DNA of 64,000 bases from Polysphondylium violaceum (GCA_000277445.1 AJWJ01000064.1:1-64000); one strand, 5' to 3'. Positions 21,427 through 33,305 are shown, counted from the stretch's first letter. A program made the numbers and translations. Notes: a model not told the origin generated them from the letters alone.

Positions 21427-24400
21427 ATGACTAATACTACTGGGGTCACGAGTGATACGATGAGTCAGTACAATGGATCTTTGTTTTATCAAGTATGGGG
21501 AAACCAGTATCTCAGGAACGATGTGTTGAAGAGATTAAAGACTAGAGTTAATTTTGATGTAATTGACATGGACAAGGGATTTGGTCACAGGTACAAGAAA
21601 ATTAGAGATACAAAAATGCGCGTGTATCGTAGTCGAAGCACGGCGGGTATCGATAGAGACAAGGTAATGTACTTTGACGACATCATGATGACTGCCGATT
21701 GGATATCGAAAAACAAGTACTTTTATCTGATGTATGATAAGTTGATGCACAGCAAAACAGTCTTTCATCTGTCCTTTGCCTCAGTGGCTAGACTCTTGAT
21801 ACATAATAAGGATTATGCGATGTTTCAGAGGTTTTATGAAGCGGTGCCAGACATGTTTTATCACACAAACAGAAACAGATTCTATGGCAAGGAGAGGTCA
21901 AAGAGTGAGGACGAAAGAGATTTTTTAAGGAGATGTAATAAAAGCAAGAAGAGTAGACTAAAGTATCATGCAGGGGTCAAGGAGACGATTGTGGATCTTG
22001 CATGCAAGGGCGGGAGTACAAGGATAGTTGAGTTCTTGGTGGGACAGGGGTACTTTGCCACCGAGAGAGGATTACTGTATGCCGTGGAAAAGGGCCATTT
22101 AGAGGTTGTGCGGTATATTGTCCGCTATTGCAAGAGTATCAAGGCTACATCCGAGGCAATGGATTTGGCAATCAAGCATGGTTTTAAAGAAATTGTTGTC
22201 TATTTGGCAGAGAATGGAGTAGGTTACTCTGCAAAGAGTCTTCGATATCCTAGTGAAAAGAACGATGGGGATCTCTTGGAAATCCTCTATGGTTTGGATT
22301 CTAGCAAGTTTGTTGACAATGCCAATCTATTGCTTGGGGCGGCCAAAGGAGGTCATCTTGGTCTTGTTCAATTGTTGATAAATGAAGGAACCATTAGCAA
22401 GAAAAAGGTAATGGAGAGTGATGTAATGAGCTTTGCCCTATCCTCGGGCAACAAAGAGTTGGTCGAGTACTTGGAAAGCACATTTGCAGAATTGACAATT
22501 GCCAGTCGTTGTTTGGAGTTTATTGCTTCCAATGGGCATTTAGAGATGTTTGTCAAGTACCACAAACTCGTGCAAAGAGATGGCTACAGGACGGGTGGAT
22601 ATAATATGTATTATGCCCTAAAGAACAGACACTACAACATACTAGAGTATCTCATCAAGAATAGCTTGGGTACCTTTGATTATTCGTATCGCACAGAGAC
22701 TCTATTGGCCAAAAGAGCAAAAGAGCTCTACTCTAGTACCTCACTTCGTGTAGCGGATATCCTCAAGGTTTTACTCGTTTATCCTGGTTTTTCCTCCTCC
22801 ATTGGAAGAATAGCCACTGCGATGAGTGACACACTTGGCCTCACTGGAGTGTTCGACTACTTTGTCAATTCCAGCAATTATAACTATAGGTTGGGGGAAC
22901 TCTTTTTCTACAATCTTTTAAAAGGCGATTTAGAGAAATGTAAAGTGATAATAGGGTCGTTTAAAGCTGATCTCTTGCAAAATTACGAGCATTGGGTCGA
23001 GCTGAATTGCTTTGAATCTGTGCAATGGCTCTACAACACTTTTGAACAAGATCTGACGACACCAAAATCGTTTAGGTACCAAATACATAATTGTCAATTC
23101 AAATTGAATGTTGTAGTCTCTCTAGACTTTGACAAACAGAAATCGATTCAACAGTTCTACTATTGCACCGCAAAAAAGATTCCATTGAACCAGGTCCAAT
23201 ACTTTGTTTTTGCTCTTCAACATGGCTATTTTGATATCATAGACACGTTGTACCATACTCAAGATATCAATAATCTGCACAAGAAAAATAGATTCCCCAA
23301 ATACCTCTACGAAAGGACAATCGCTGCTCACTATGGCGTGGAATTTAAGCCCCGACCCGATATCCTTCAGAAGTCGCCATATATTTTAAACTATTACTTG
23401 TATTTGAATGGATTGACCAGCAGAGAGGACTTTGTGATGGACAAGTTTGGCCAAATCAAAAAACTCAAGTTTCTCTACTACAATTTCAACAACCAGTTGC
23501 CCTACACCCAAAACATTTACCTTCATGCCCATACTTCACGGTTCAACAAGCAGTTGGTAGATTTCATCTATTATAATATGATAGACAGAGTTTCGTTGAC
23601 CTTTTTTCTCAACAACTATCGAATCTTTGTTGTCAGACCTAAAAAGTATTTTGTCAAAATCAATTTCTATGGAGAAAAGAATCCCAAAGAAAGGGTCATT
23701 TATTTTGTCAATCAACTTGAAAGCGAACCCAACAAGAATCTCAATTACTTGATGTGCCTTAAAAGAATGTTTGATAAAATCATCAAAATTGATTATCCGT
23801 CTATCTTGGGTCCCTATCCTTTGTCACTCATCAAAAAATACTGGAATTCATTTGGTCCAAAAGAAAATGATTTATTATGGAACTACTTGTCTCCAAAAGT
23901 TGCGTCGATTGGCATGTCTTGTTGTTTTCTTTGTAAAATTGCTTTTCCTCCATTTGTCTTTCATCAATGTAGACATCCCGAAGGTGGTTTGAGATTAGTT
24001 GGTTTTGCATGCCAATTAATATTGGATTGTTTTGGCAGTCACAAAAATGGTCACAATTCCAATCAAGAGATCATTAAAGTGTTTCCCAAAGGTATCTGTG
24101 GATGTACTCGTTTATTATTAGTAAATTCATCCGTTTCATTTGGTCCCAACAATAGTTTGGAATTATTGATTGACACTAATTTTTCCTCCCCAGTCATTGT
24201 ATTTAAAGATAAAATTAAAAAATCAATTTATCTCCTCAGTCTAGAAACATCAAATAATAATAATAATATTAATATGAATGAAGACCTTAAAAACAAATAT
24301 CCATCCTCATTTATTTATACATTAAATTTTGGAAAATATAACCTCAATGTCCATTTACCTCGATTACCCTATCTTTCAATCTACGCCATATCCCTCATAT

Positions 24401-24432
24401 CTAGCTTTAAAGCATACATCTACAATGAATAA
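21427..24432 (+). CDS. Large ankyrin-like repeat protein, tandem paralogue 1
   Basis: Single long exon of about 1001 residues from the first in-frame ATG; an upstream exon remains possible. The N-terminal motif SLFYQVWGNQYLRNDVL is shared in form with the next gene (FLQIWRNVYLNNSIL). Residues about 180-470 contain degenerate ankyrin-like helical repeats, with motifs such as DLACKGGSTRIVEFLVGQGY, AVEKGHLEVVRYIV, AAKGGHLGLVQLLI and FIASNGHLEMF. The C-terminal third is less repetitive and carries a Cys/His cluster, CCFLCKIAFPPFVFHQCRH, that looks zinc-binding. The family is expanded in dictyostelids and I know no experimentally assigned function. There is no signal peptide or clear membrane segment. 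The ankyrin call rests on repeat spacing read by eye. Confidence 0.75.
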   Translation: MTNTTGVTSDTMSQYNGSLFYQVWGNQYLRNDVLKRLKTRVNFDVIDMDKGFGHRYKKIRDTKMRVYRSRSTAGIDRDKVMYFDDIMMTADWISKNKYFYLMYDKLMHSKTVFHLSFASVARLLIHNKDYAMFQRFYEAVPDMFYHTNRNRFYGKERSKSEDERDFLRRCNKSKKSRLKYHAGVKETIVDLACKGGSTRIVEFLVGQGYFATERGLLYAVEKGHLEVVRYIVRYCKSIKATSEAMDLAIKHGFKEIVVYLAENGVGYSAKSLRYPSEKNDGDLLEILYGLDSSKFVDNANLLLGAAKGGHLGLVQLLINEGTISKKKVMESDVMSFALSSGNKELVEYLESTFAELTIASRCLEFIASNGHLEMFVKYHKLVQRDGYRTGGYNMYYALKNRHYNILEYLIKNSLGTFDYSYRTETLLAKRAKELYSSTSLRVADILKVLLVYPGFSSSIGRIATAMSDTLGLTGVFDYFVNSSNYNYRLGELFFYNLLKGDLEKCKVIIGSFKADLLQNYEHWVELNCFESVQWLYNTFEQDLTTPKSFRYQIHNCQFKLNVVVSLDFDKQKSIQQFYYCTAKKIPLNQVQYFVFALQHGYFDIIDTLYHTQDINNLHKKNRFPKYLYERTIAAHYGVEFKPRPDILQKSPYILNYYLYLNGLTSREDFVMDKFGQIKKLKFLYYNFNNQLPYTQNIYLHAHTSRFNKQLVDFIYYNMIDRVSLTFFLNNYRIFVVRPKKYFVKINFYGEKNPKERVIYFVNQLESEPNKNLNYLMCLKRMFDKIIKIDYPSILGPYPLSLIKKYWNSFGPKENDLLWNYLSPKVASIGMSCCFLCKIAFPPFVFHQCRHPEGGLRLVGFACQLILDCFGSHKNGHNSNQEIIKVFPKGICGCTRLLLVNSSVSFGPNNSLELLIDTNFSSPVIVFKDKIKKSIYLLSLETSNNNNNINMNEDLKNKYPSSFIYTLNFGKYNLNVHLPRLPYLSIYAISLISSFKAYIYNE

Positions 24433-24475
24433 ATTCATATTATTTTTCAAATCATTGATATTCCCATTTCTTTTT

Positions 24476-24509
<34 letters not shown>

Positions 24510-24600
24510 GATATTTTGGGCAAAAACAGGGCGAATGAAGTTTTGCAAATATATTAATTTTGCTAATTAAATTTAGTAAATCTATATATCTTGTTATAAG

Positions 24601-27600
24601 ATGAATAACAATGATGATATGATGCAATATGAATACAGTAGTTGCAATAATAATAGTAACAATAGTTCTTCATTTTTACAAATATGGAGAAACGTTTATT
24701 TAAATAATAGTATTTTAGCAAGTTTAAAGACATGTTCAGTTAGTAAGGATATTAGAAATATGACATACACCAATTATGCTGATAGACCCAATGTGGTGAT
24801 AAGAGATAGACAGGAGCGAAATTATTATGGGGTTGCAAAAGCAAAGGTTGTCAAACATTTCAACGATCCCTCGATGACCGCCGATTGGATATCAGAGAAT
24901 AGATATTTTCATCTCTTGTATGACAAGCTTTTGTATTCAATGAAAAATAGGGACAGTGTTGTATTTAGACTATCCTTTTCGTCGATAGCTCGATTACTGA
25001 TGTATAGCAACGACTTTGATTTGTTTTACAAAATCTATGATCTGGTGCCAGACATGTTTTATCATACCAATAGAAATAGATATCATGTCGCAAAATATCG
25101 GGTCAGGAAACCGCTTGTTCAAGGCAATGGGTTTGGTAGCGACGATCATGAGGAAGATGATCTTTACAATCGTTATGGTGATAGTAATAATAGTAACAAT
25201 AGTAAGAAAAAGAGAATAAAGGAGAATCATTTAAAAAAGGGCAAAGGGAGAGAGACTATTGTGGATCTTGCTTGTAGAGGAGGCAACATAAGGATTGTAG
25301 AGTACTTGATTGGAAAAGGTTATTTTCCGACACATAAATCAATGTTGTTTGCTATAGATTCAGGCCACTTGGATTTGGTTTTATACTTGAGCACCAAAAC
25401 AAACATTGATGTTACAACTGATGCGATGGATTTAGCCATCAAACATTGTTGGAAAGAAATTGTATTCTATCTGGCAGAGAATAGAAATGAAGGATGTACA
25501 GGAGCCACTCTTTACTATGCTTGCGAGAGAAACGATTGGGAATTGGTGCAGTACCTCTACCGATACAAACCAGAGATATTTAATGAGAATAAGAGGGCCC
25601 TGTTGGCCGCCGCCAAGAAAGGGCACCTTGAATTGGTCACATTCTTTATAGAATCAAATCTTGTCTCTCATGAGAGCACAAGGGATTCCTTAATCCTGGA
25701 CTTTGCTCTATCGTCGGGCAACAGCGAGTTGGTGCGCTATCTGCAAACAAAGGTAGGGTCATTGAAAATTTCATCCAAGTGGATCCAATTCTGCGCATCC
25801 AATGGCCATTTGGACATTATAAAGCAAAATATCAAACCCGAGCATTTAGATGACCCATGTATAGTGACCGCGATATCATATGCGTTGAGGAATGGCCATT
25901 GCAATATATTCAATTACTTTTATGAAAAGAGTCCTTCGTTTGAATCACGAAAGATAGCATCATTGCTAATGACACCGTTTAAAAAAATTGTTCAAAACCA
26001 AGATACCCAGACAATCATCAACGTGTATCGCGTCTGTGGCACCCAAGAATACATTTTATACAATCTCAACGAAACGCTCTTATCCTACGGTCAATTGGAG
26101 ACCATTCAAATTGTTTTAAAAGAAATCAACGCCCTCTCCACCAAGCTCTATCCTGGCCCCCAGATCGCCCCCAGTGTGTTGCAGTACATCATTGAGAATG
26201 GCTTTAAATTTGACTTTGCCTTCTTTTTACTCAAGTTTCTCAATACTGGAAATTTGGAGGCCATCAAGGTGCTGACTAGCTATGGACACCGAGTTGTGGA
26301 GACCGTGTCAGAGAGGGAGTCGGTACTGGTGTTGTCCAACTTTTCCGTCCTGGAATACATGATCAACTCCCAACAATTCCAACAAAAGCCCAATTTGCCC
26401 AACCGGGTCTATTACATGCTAAATAATCCCTCCAATCAGAGACTCAACTACAAGATTGTGGTGGAGGCTGATCCGGATCTTGACCAGGCCATCAAGCAGT
26501 TTTACTTTTGCAAGCAAAGAAACATGCGTGTAAACTATCTACAATACATCATTATTGCACTTACAGAAAACAACATGACCCTGCTCCAAGACATCGGCGA
26601 CTGCAATCCCGACAATGAGTGGGAGAAGCTCTTTATAGAGCGTGCTCTCAACAGAGCCAACAACATTGCCTTTGCCCCATGTCCCCATTTGTTTGTCAAA
26701 TGTCCTTTTATCTATTTATACCATCTGTATCAGTTCAATCTTTTGCTCCGAGAAGACTTGACCGGTGCCCTCGACTCTTGCCAATCGTTTCATTGTCTCA
26801 GATTCCTGTATTATAATTTCTCCAACCTACCCTTCTCGCCCAACATCATCACAAATAACGTGCATCGCGAGAATATAGAAAAACACCTTACCTTTATCTC
26901 TCATCACATAACCAACCAAATTCCATGTTCCATATTAGAGTCGCTTTTGGCCGACAGGTTCCGTAGAGGGTCCTCGTTGGTGATCAAGCTCTTTGACGCT
27001 GTGGAATCTGAGACCGACCCGAAGCCAGCCTCGCCCAGTAAGATCATCAATCTCTATCTCGAGGCCGAAAAGAAACAAAGTATCAAACAACTGCTGGAGT
27101 TTCAAAAGAAATACCGATTCATTCCCGACGACTACCGGGTCTTGTTCAACGCCCAAACATCGTTCAACAGTCTCGATGACCTGGACTGGACCCGCTTCCA
27201 TCCCATGTCTGACAACGACATCTTTTACCAATACCTGAGCGATCGTTTCCCCATTCGCAATCTCTATTGCAACGGATGTAAACAGTATTGTTACTTTTTC
27301 AATCACAAATGCAAATCCAAAGACGGCAGTAAGAGATTCATGTACGCACTGATTCAAATCCTGTTGGACCTAATTGGCCAACACCAGCACGCCGTCCCCC
27401 GAGGCCCCGGCAAGATCTACGACGACGCGTGTGCATGTATTGACGCACTGGATGCCAATCCCAGACACCGCATCACGTTTGGCCCCAACAAGTCGTTGAC
27501 GCTGTACCTCAACCACAAAGTCATTCCGCCGGCCCTTGTTCTCGACGACAGCCAACGCGCCTCCAGCTGGATATTCTACGAGTCACTCGACAAAAACAAG

Positions 27601-27768
27601 ACCATCCCCAGCAACATCTCGACCGCCCACAGCAACACAAACTTTATCAACATGTCGATGGACCCGCTCAACAACTCACTCTATCTCCCCCATCTCCCCG
27701 ACATCTCTGTCATGGGGCTCATTGTCATCTCATTTATCCAGGCCTATTTGACAAAAAGAAAAGAATAG
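24601..27768 (+). CDS. Large ankyrin-like repeat protein, tandem paralogue 2
   Basis: Single exon of 1055 residues, the neighbour and paralogue of the preceding gene. Shared features in the same order are the N-terminal aromatic motif, MTADWIS (here MTADWISEN), VPDMFYHTNRNR, ETIVDLAC(K/R)GG, repeat units such as AAAKKGHLELVTFFIES and FCASNGHLDIIKQ, and a C-terminal Cys/His cluster CNGCKQYCYFFNHKC. A low-complexity Asn/Ser insert sits near residue 195. The 3' half (about 26100-27750) uses many C- and G-ending codons, while the 5' half is AT-rich. A poly-T tract at about 24477-24508 separates the genes. Tandem duplication is the simplest origin. Function unknown. Confidence 0.78.
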   Translation: MNNNDDMMQYEYSSCNNNSNNSSSFLQIWRNVYLNNSILASLKTCSVSKDIRNMTYTNYADRPNVVIRDRQERNYYGVAKAKVVKHFNDPSMTADWISENRYFHLLYDKLLYSMKNRDSVVFRLSFSSIARLLMYSNDFDLFYKIYDLVPDMFYHTNRNRYHVAKYRVRKPLVQGNGFGSDDHEEDDLYNRYGDSNNSNNSKKKRIKENHLKKGKGRETIVDLACRGGNIRIVEYLIGKGYFPTHKSMLFAIDSGHLDLVLYLSTKTNIDVTTDAMDLAIKHCWKEIVFYLAENRNEGCTGATLYYACERNDWELVQYLYRYKPEIFNENKRALLAAAKKGHLELVTFFIESNLVSHESTRDSLILDFALSSGNSELVRYLQTKVGSLKISSKWIQFCASNGHLDIIKQNIKPEHLDDPCIVTAISYALRNGHCNIFNYFYEKSPSFESRKIASLLMTPFKKIVQNQDTQTIINVYRVCGTQEYILYNLNETLLSYGQLETIQIVLKEINALSTKLYPGPQIAPSVLQYIIENGFKFDFAFFLLKFLNTGNLEAIKVLTSYGHRVVETVSERESVLVLSNFSVLEYMINSQQFQQKPNLPNRVYYMLNNPSNQRLNYKIVVEADPDLDQAIKQFYFCKQRNMRVNYLQYIIIALTENNMTLLQDIGDCNPDNEWEKLFIERALNRANNIAFAPCPHLFVKCPFIYLYHLYQFNLLLREDLTGALDSCQSFHCLRFLYYNFSNLPFSPNIITNNVHRENIEKHLTFISHHITNQIPCSILESLLADRFRRGSSLVIKLFDAVESETDPKPASPSKIINLYLEAEKKQSIKQLLEFQKKYRFIPDDYRVLFNAQTSFNSLDDLDWTRFHPMSDNDIFYQYLSDRFPIRNLYCNGCKQYCYFFNHKCKSKDGSKRFMYALIQILLDLIGQHQHAVPRGPGKIYDDACACIDALDANPRHRITFGPNKSLTLYLNHKVIPPALVLDDSQRASSWIFYESLDKNKTIPSNISTAHSNTNFINMSMDPLNNSLYLPHLPDISVMGLIVISFIQAYLTKRKE

Positions 27769-27985
27769 CTGGTGTTGTGCAATTTTTGGTCATATGACAC
27801 ACCGCACCACACACATGTGCAAAAATTAAAAAAAAATTAAAAAAAAAATAAATAAAAAAAACTTTATTTTTTTTTTCAAAGTGATACATTTTGTTTGAAA
27901 TAGTCTCTCTAGATCTATAGATTTATTCTTTTTTTAGTTTTATCAATATAAATATCTTTCTAAAGCACAGAGAGATCATAGGATT
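27769..27985 (+). other. Short AT-rich spacer
   Basis: A homopolymeric A/T block (27825-27885) separates the ankyrin-like pair from the DENN gene. No gene or motif is seen. Confidence 0.4.
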
Positions 27986-30355
27986 ATGGATGAATCTTTA
28001 ATTAATAGTAATAGCAACATTGAGGAACAACAACAAGTAGTTAATTTACAACAACAACAACAAGACAAAGAAGAGTTTACAGAAGATTTGTCAACAGATA
28101 CTCTAAGTCGAAATGATAGTATTAGTAGTATAGATACAAATAGTTCATCTGCACCACTGTCACCTGTTAATAATAGTGTTGATAATACTAATAATAGTAA
28201 TAGCCAACAACAACAACAACTTCATAATAGTATTACAACTCTTACTGTTGAAATTACAGATAAAATTACACCTGCAACAACATCACCAATCCAAATTACA
28301 GAGGATATGATAGCATCACCTCCAACAATGTCTGAAATTATAGATGAGAATAGTACAAATATAAATTTACAATCTTTACAAATTAGTGAAGAAGTTAAAG
28401 AGGATGAATTAATAAATATACAAAAACAAGAACAGCAAGAGCAACAACAAGTAGAAGAGGAAGAGAAAGAACAACAACAACCAACAACACCACCTCAAGA
28501 AATTATTAATATTCCAAAATTATTTGAACATTTTATTGTTGTAGGATTACCAGCAGATTCTAATCCAAGAATTGGATTTATTCACAAACCAGAATTATTA
28601 TTCTCTTACCCTCCTGATAAAGAGTAATATTTATATTTATATTTGATTGATTGTATAGTAATAATAATAATAATATTAATACAAAATAACAATAATAACA
28701 TCTATAGAGTTCCACCAAAAGTAACAGAATTTTGTTTTCCAAATGGAATTATACCATATATTATTAAAAGAACACCATCATGTTCCAATTTAAATGAAGT
28801 TTTATTTGGACAACCTCATTTACACACATCCAATCACTTCTATACATTTGTTTTATCAGGCCAAGAGCCACTCTATGGCATCTGTGTTTCAAAGCCTGAA
28901 CTACTCGTCACAACACCAAACTTTTTCTCTAATCAACCAAAAACCCTAGACAAACTCCCCCACTATATATCTACAACAAGGTGTTATTGTTTTCTATCCA
29001 AGGTTCCAATATTTCAAATTCATTTCGATGTATTATTATATATTTTAGCTCAAGATCGTTTAATTACCATCACTAGAGAATTATCATCAGCTGAAGATGA
29101 AATTATAAAATCTGAACAAGAAATGAAAAAAGAAAAAGAAAAAGAATTACAACAACAGCAACAAGAGCAACAACAACAACATCCAGTTGAAACACCAGAA
29201 ACAACAAAAGAAAAAGATCAATCAAAAGAAGAACAAGAAAATAACGTTGATGATAAAGATAAGAATAATGATGATAAAGAAGGAGGAATTGTACCTAAAC
29301 AAGATGACTATAAGCATTTGGTTGATAAACAAAATCTTTTGGAAATCTTAAAATACTATTATAGTCAATCTATTGGTTCTCCTGGCTCTTCATATGAATT
29401 TATGTTTCCCGGTGAAGTAAATCTAAGAAAATACAATATACCCGTAGGTTATTTATTTATGATTATTATATTATTATTAAATCTATAAGCAATATGTATC
29501 TCATAAATATATTAACGAATCTATAATTTAGAATGGTAGAAATAAAAATGAAGTCAATTCAAAATCAATTTCAGAGTGGGCCATTAGTGGTGCATTTTTG
29601 AATTTAACATTGGAAAATATATTAAAAATATTAGGAGCAGTGTTGTTGGAACAAAGAGTAGTATTTGTGTGTGAGAATTTATCAACTTTATCTTCAGTTT
29701 GTTTTTCAATGGTTTCTTTTATTCACCCATTTATATGGCAAGGTTTATTTATGCCAATTTTACCATTGGCTCTTGTAGATTACTTGGAGGCTCCTGTTCC
29801 ATTTATAGCAGGTGTTCAAGTATTGAGAAAAAAGAATTTTGAAGGTTTAATCGTTGATATTTCAAATAACAAAATTATCTACAACGGTTGCCATCCTCCA
29901 CCTTTAATCCCTGAATTCTTAAAATTGTATGTATTATTAATGTTGATCTCAACTTGTTTTATATTGATATTAATATTTATTCAAATAGATTTGGTAATTT
30001 ACAAAACTATAATCAATTATTATCACAAAACAAAAATTTTAATCCAATCAAGAATACCCCAAAACAAATGGAATCAATTCAAAATATTTTCAATACCATT
30101 CAACAATATATATGGTGGTTGGTCAAAAAGATTGAAAGTCAATTTTTACAATGTAAAATCGATGATAGTTTGGATATAGAAAAACATAAACTTAAATTCC
30201 TTTCATCAGTATCCGAACATAACAAAGATTTTGTTAAAATGCTCTTGGATACTCAACACTTTTCATATTTCTTGCATGAGGTTGTTTTACCTATCCAAAT
30301 TCAAAAACAAAAACAACAAGAACAACAAGACCAAAAAGAACAACAATTAAAATAA
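27986..30355 (+). CDS. DENN-domain protein, probable Rab GEF, 4 exons
   Basis: Exons are 27986-28623, 28708-29443, 29532-29926 and 29989-30355, giving about 711 residues. The first exon is mostly Gln/Asn/Glu-rich and ends with the start of the upstream DENN block (FEHFIVVGLPADSNPRIGFI, then a Phe/Pro motif). Exon 2 continues it (VPPKVTEFCFPNG, SNHFYTFVLSG, LYGICVSKPELL) and has a Glu/Gln/Lys-rich insert. Exon 3 carries the central DENN core: ILKILGAVLLEQRVVFVCENLSTLS in two parts, then HPFIWQGLFMPILP and DYLEAPVPFIAGV. Exon 4 matches the downstream helical region and ends in a Gln/Lys tail. DENN proteins exchange nucleotide on Rab GTPases in membrane traffic. The subfamily and Rab target cannot be told from sequence alone. 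Confidence 0.88.
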
Positions 30356-30508
30356 AATATATTTATATAAACTATGTATTATTAAAAAAGCAATTCATTA
30401 ATGATATAGGCAAATGTGTTTTATCTAGATTATCATGGACAAATTTATATCCGTACCATTACAGTTTTCAAATAAAAAAAAGATCAATTTTCTCCCTAGA
30501 ATTTATTG

Positions 30509-33058
30509 TTAAATATTTAATTTAGAAATTTTATCTTGATTGAAATCTAATCTCAGTGCCAAAAGTTTCTTCACCTCTTGAGAAGATAATTTCCAAGTAG
30601 AATTTTGACTATTTTCTTGCCAAAACTCTTGAACTTGTGCCAGATTTTCCAATATTAAAAATGAAGACATTTGGTTTAGTTTGTAAAACTTGTCTCTTGT
30701 CGAGGATTGACAAATTTTTGTGGAAAAGTTTGAAATTGTTCTCAGATCTTTACCAAATTGGAGACCACCCAAAAGAGTAAAATGTTTTTGAAAGAGGGCG
30801 GCTTCAATTTTCTTTAATAAAAAGTGAAGAGTGTGATGAACCACAAGATCATAGTTTGTTTGAGACAGATGTTCTTTGAATGGTTTTAAAAATACAGAGA
30901 TATCCATGGTGAATTGATGAGCAAAAGGATCGTTGATGTCATTGTTATCATATTCAACCTGATTGATTTCATAGGATACATTTGTAAATTGAAACAATAC
31001 ATTTTTCAAACGAGGTTGAATACTTTTGAAAAATGAATCAATTTCCTCTTGTAAAAGTTTGGTATAAGATTTTGAACAATTGGCCAACTCTGTACTAAGT
31101 AAATTGATTTGATCTTTTTCTTCATTATGTTGTTGTTGTTGCTGCTGCTGTTGTTGTTGTTGTTTTGGATTTAAATTAAATATTTTCTCAGATTTTGTGT
31201 CCAACTCTTTCTTTAGTCTGAGGATATATTCTGAACTGGTTTCAATATTGTTTAATGTAATCATTGGTTGATGGTAATCTATATTTGATTTTGAATTTGA
31301 TCTAATGATTTGCTCTCTAAATGTTCTTTGAAGATTCTCTTTGTTTTGTACTAAAATTCTACATAATCTATTGATAATGATATTTAAAGTTTGGATTTGT
31401 TGAGATTCCAATGATCTTTGTAATGATTTTTGCAAAACAAAGAATATAAAATCTACCATCATATTATTATCACTAGTGCTTGAGTTGGCGGTTGTGTTTT
31501 GTGGATTTGTTGTCGTTGTTGTTGATGATGATGATAAAGGTGTGGTATTTGATATTGAAGGTTGATTTTCCATTTGAATTGCCTTATTTACACTTTCAAC
31601 CATAAAGTATTCCTCTAATAATATATAATTACCCAACAATTGATTCATCTTTTGTTTTGTAGTACTTGAATACATTGATTGTTTTAAATTGATTTTTGTT
31701 AGGTTGTTATAAATTTTTAATGGATCTATTGTTGTAGTTGTAGTTGTTGTTGACGATGATGATAAATTATCTTGGTTATTGTTATTACTATTATTACTAT
31801 CTTCACCATTACTATTAATCTTGTTACTATTATTTACGACTATATTATTTAGTCTAACCAATTCCTGTTTAATTTCTTCTTTAATTGCGTTTTCTTTTTT
31901 CAATAGGTACTTTTCATAAAACTTTGTTGCCTTACTGATCATTACAGTTTCATCGAGGGCTTGGGCAAAAGATCTAGGATCTATTTTCTCTTGGTGTTGT
32001 TGTTGATAGCCACCACTTCTCTCCAACTGTTGTTTGTAGAGTAACACCTGATCAACATTTTTTTGGATTTGGAATTGCTCGTTAAAAGAGTCGTACACCT
32101 TGGTGGCATAGGTGTCGCATTGCTGGGACATAGAGAGGATGAAATGGGGGGCAAAGTGCAGGCCAAACTCTGTTTTTATCAGGTCGAGATGGTCTTCAAT
32201 TTGCGAGGCATAGTGCTCAAATACCTTGGTGATGGAGGCCACTGCCGATATTGGTTTAATAGTCTTGGGATTCGCTATGTAGCTCTGATAGTGCGAGATG
32301 ATGTTTTCTAGTCTTGTCGAATGACTCTTTAGATAATTACAGTACTTGTCTACACCGATATCTGCCTTCTCGAGCGGCACATACAGCTTGCAGAACCGCA
32401 ATACTCCCTCTTGATTACCCGCACCCAACGCCTCGTTGTAACGATCCTCTATCATTGTCAACAACTTTTTCTCTGCACTCGATAGCTTTTCGCTAGAGGC
32501 TTCATCGAGCACCGATTTGTCGATATTGAGATACCTATGTATATGAAACGACGCTGTCTCATACTCTTCTCTCGATATCGCCATTTGCACGCCCTCTATA
32601 CAATTCTTTAAATCTACAATATCGTCGACCTTTTTGAGTGTCTCTTTGATTCTATCTCTTACATGATCCACCTTTTTTACTTTGGACGACAACGTTTCTG
32701 CCAACTCACATGTGGCGCTAATTCTCTCTGTCAACTCATTAGATTTCTTTAATGACAGTTGTAAATATTCTCTATATACAAACGATGATAAACAATAAGC
32801 AAGTTAGAGAGGTGGGCTGTGATGCAAGATATAAAGAAAAGATAAATACGGTATTTCAAGATCAAAAATCTCCATCTGTGACTCTATATCGTCTTTCATT
32901 TGAATATATTGTTTTAATTCATTTTCAATCTCTTTATCTCTTGAAATCAGGCTTTGTAGATAGAGTTTTGCATCCTCGATACTGAGATTGGCATCTAAAC
33001 TTTCTATAGGCAAAAGTGAAGACTCTCCCGCTCCTGCTGATGATGATGTTTCATTCAT
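30509..33058 (-). CDS. cog4: Conserved oligomeric Golgi complex subunit 4, 2 exons
   Basis: Exon 1 is 33058-32850 and exon 2 is 32771-30509, giving 823 residues, close to the usual COG4 length. The N-terminal coiled coil (IEDAKLYLQSLISRDKEIEN) is joined across the intron to a helical region with KVDHVRDRIKETLKKVDDIVDLKNC in two parts, a COG4-typical segment. CKLYVPLEKADIGVDKYC and the C-terminal helical bundle follow. COG4 is part of lobe A of the COG tether, which works with the SNARE syntaxin 5 and Sly1 in retrograde traffic within the Golgi. Asn/Ser/Thr insert loops (31730-31850, 31450-31560) and a Gln run (31127-31163) break up the conserved parts. The 3' end faces the DENN gene 150 bp away. 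Confidence 0.92.
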
Positions 33059-33305
33059 TTCTTATATATCGATCGATCTATCTTTACCTCACATCAAACT
33101 TTGAGAGGGTGGACTAATATAGAAAATGATGATCAAAAAAAAAAAAATAGAAAAAATGAAAAGATATTTTTTTTACACAAGTTGCATTCTTTTTATTAAT
33201 AATATTAAGAAAATAACGAATATTTGTTTCAATCTTTTATTTTGAGGCAAAATAAAGTTTTATTTGTAAAGGTTTACCTTTTGGGTCAAAAAAGGGTTTG
33301 GAAAA

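Noticed and set aside
24433-24600. Poly-T tract between the ankyrin-like genes as the tail of a retro-insertion
   Set aside because: Long T tracts are common in spacers here and no target-site duplication or element is seen.
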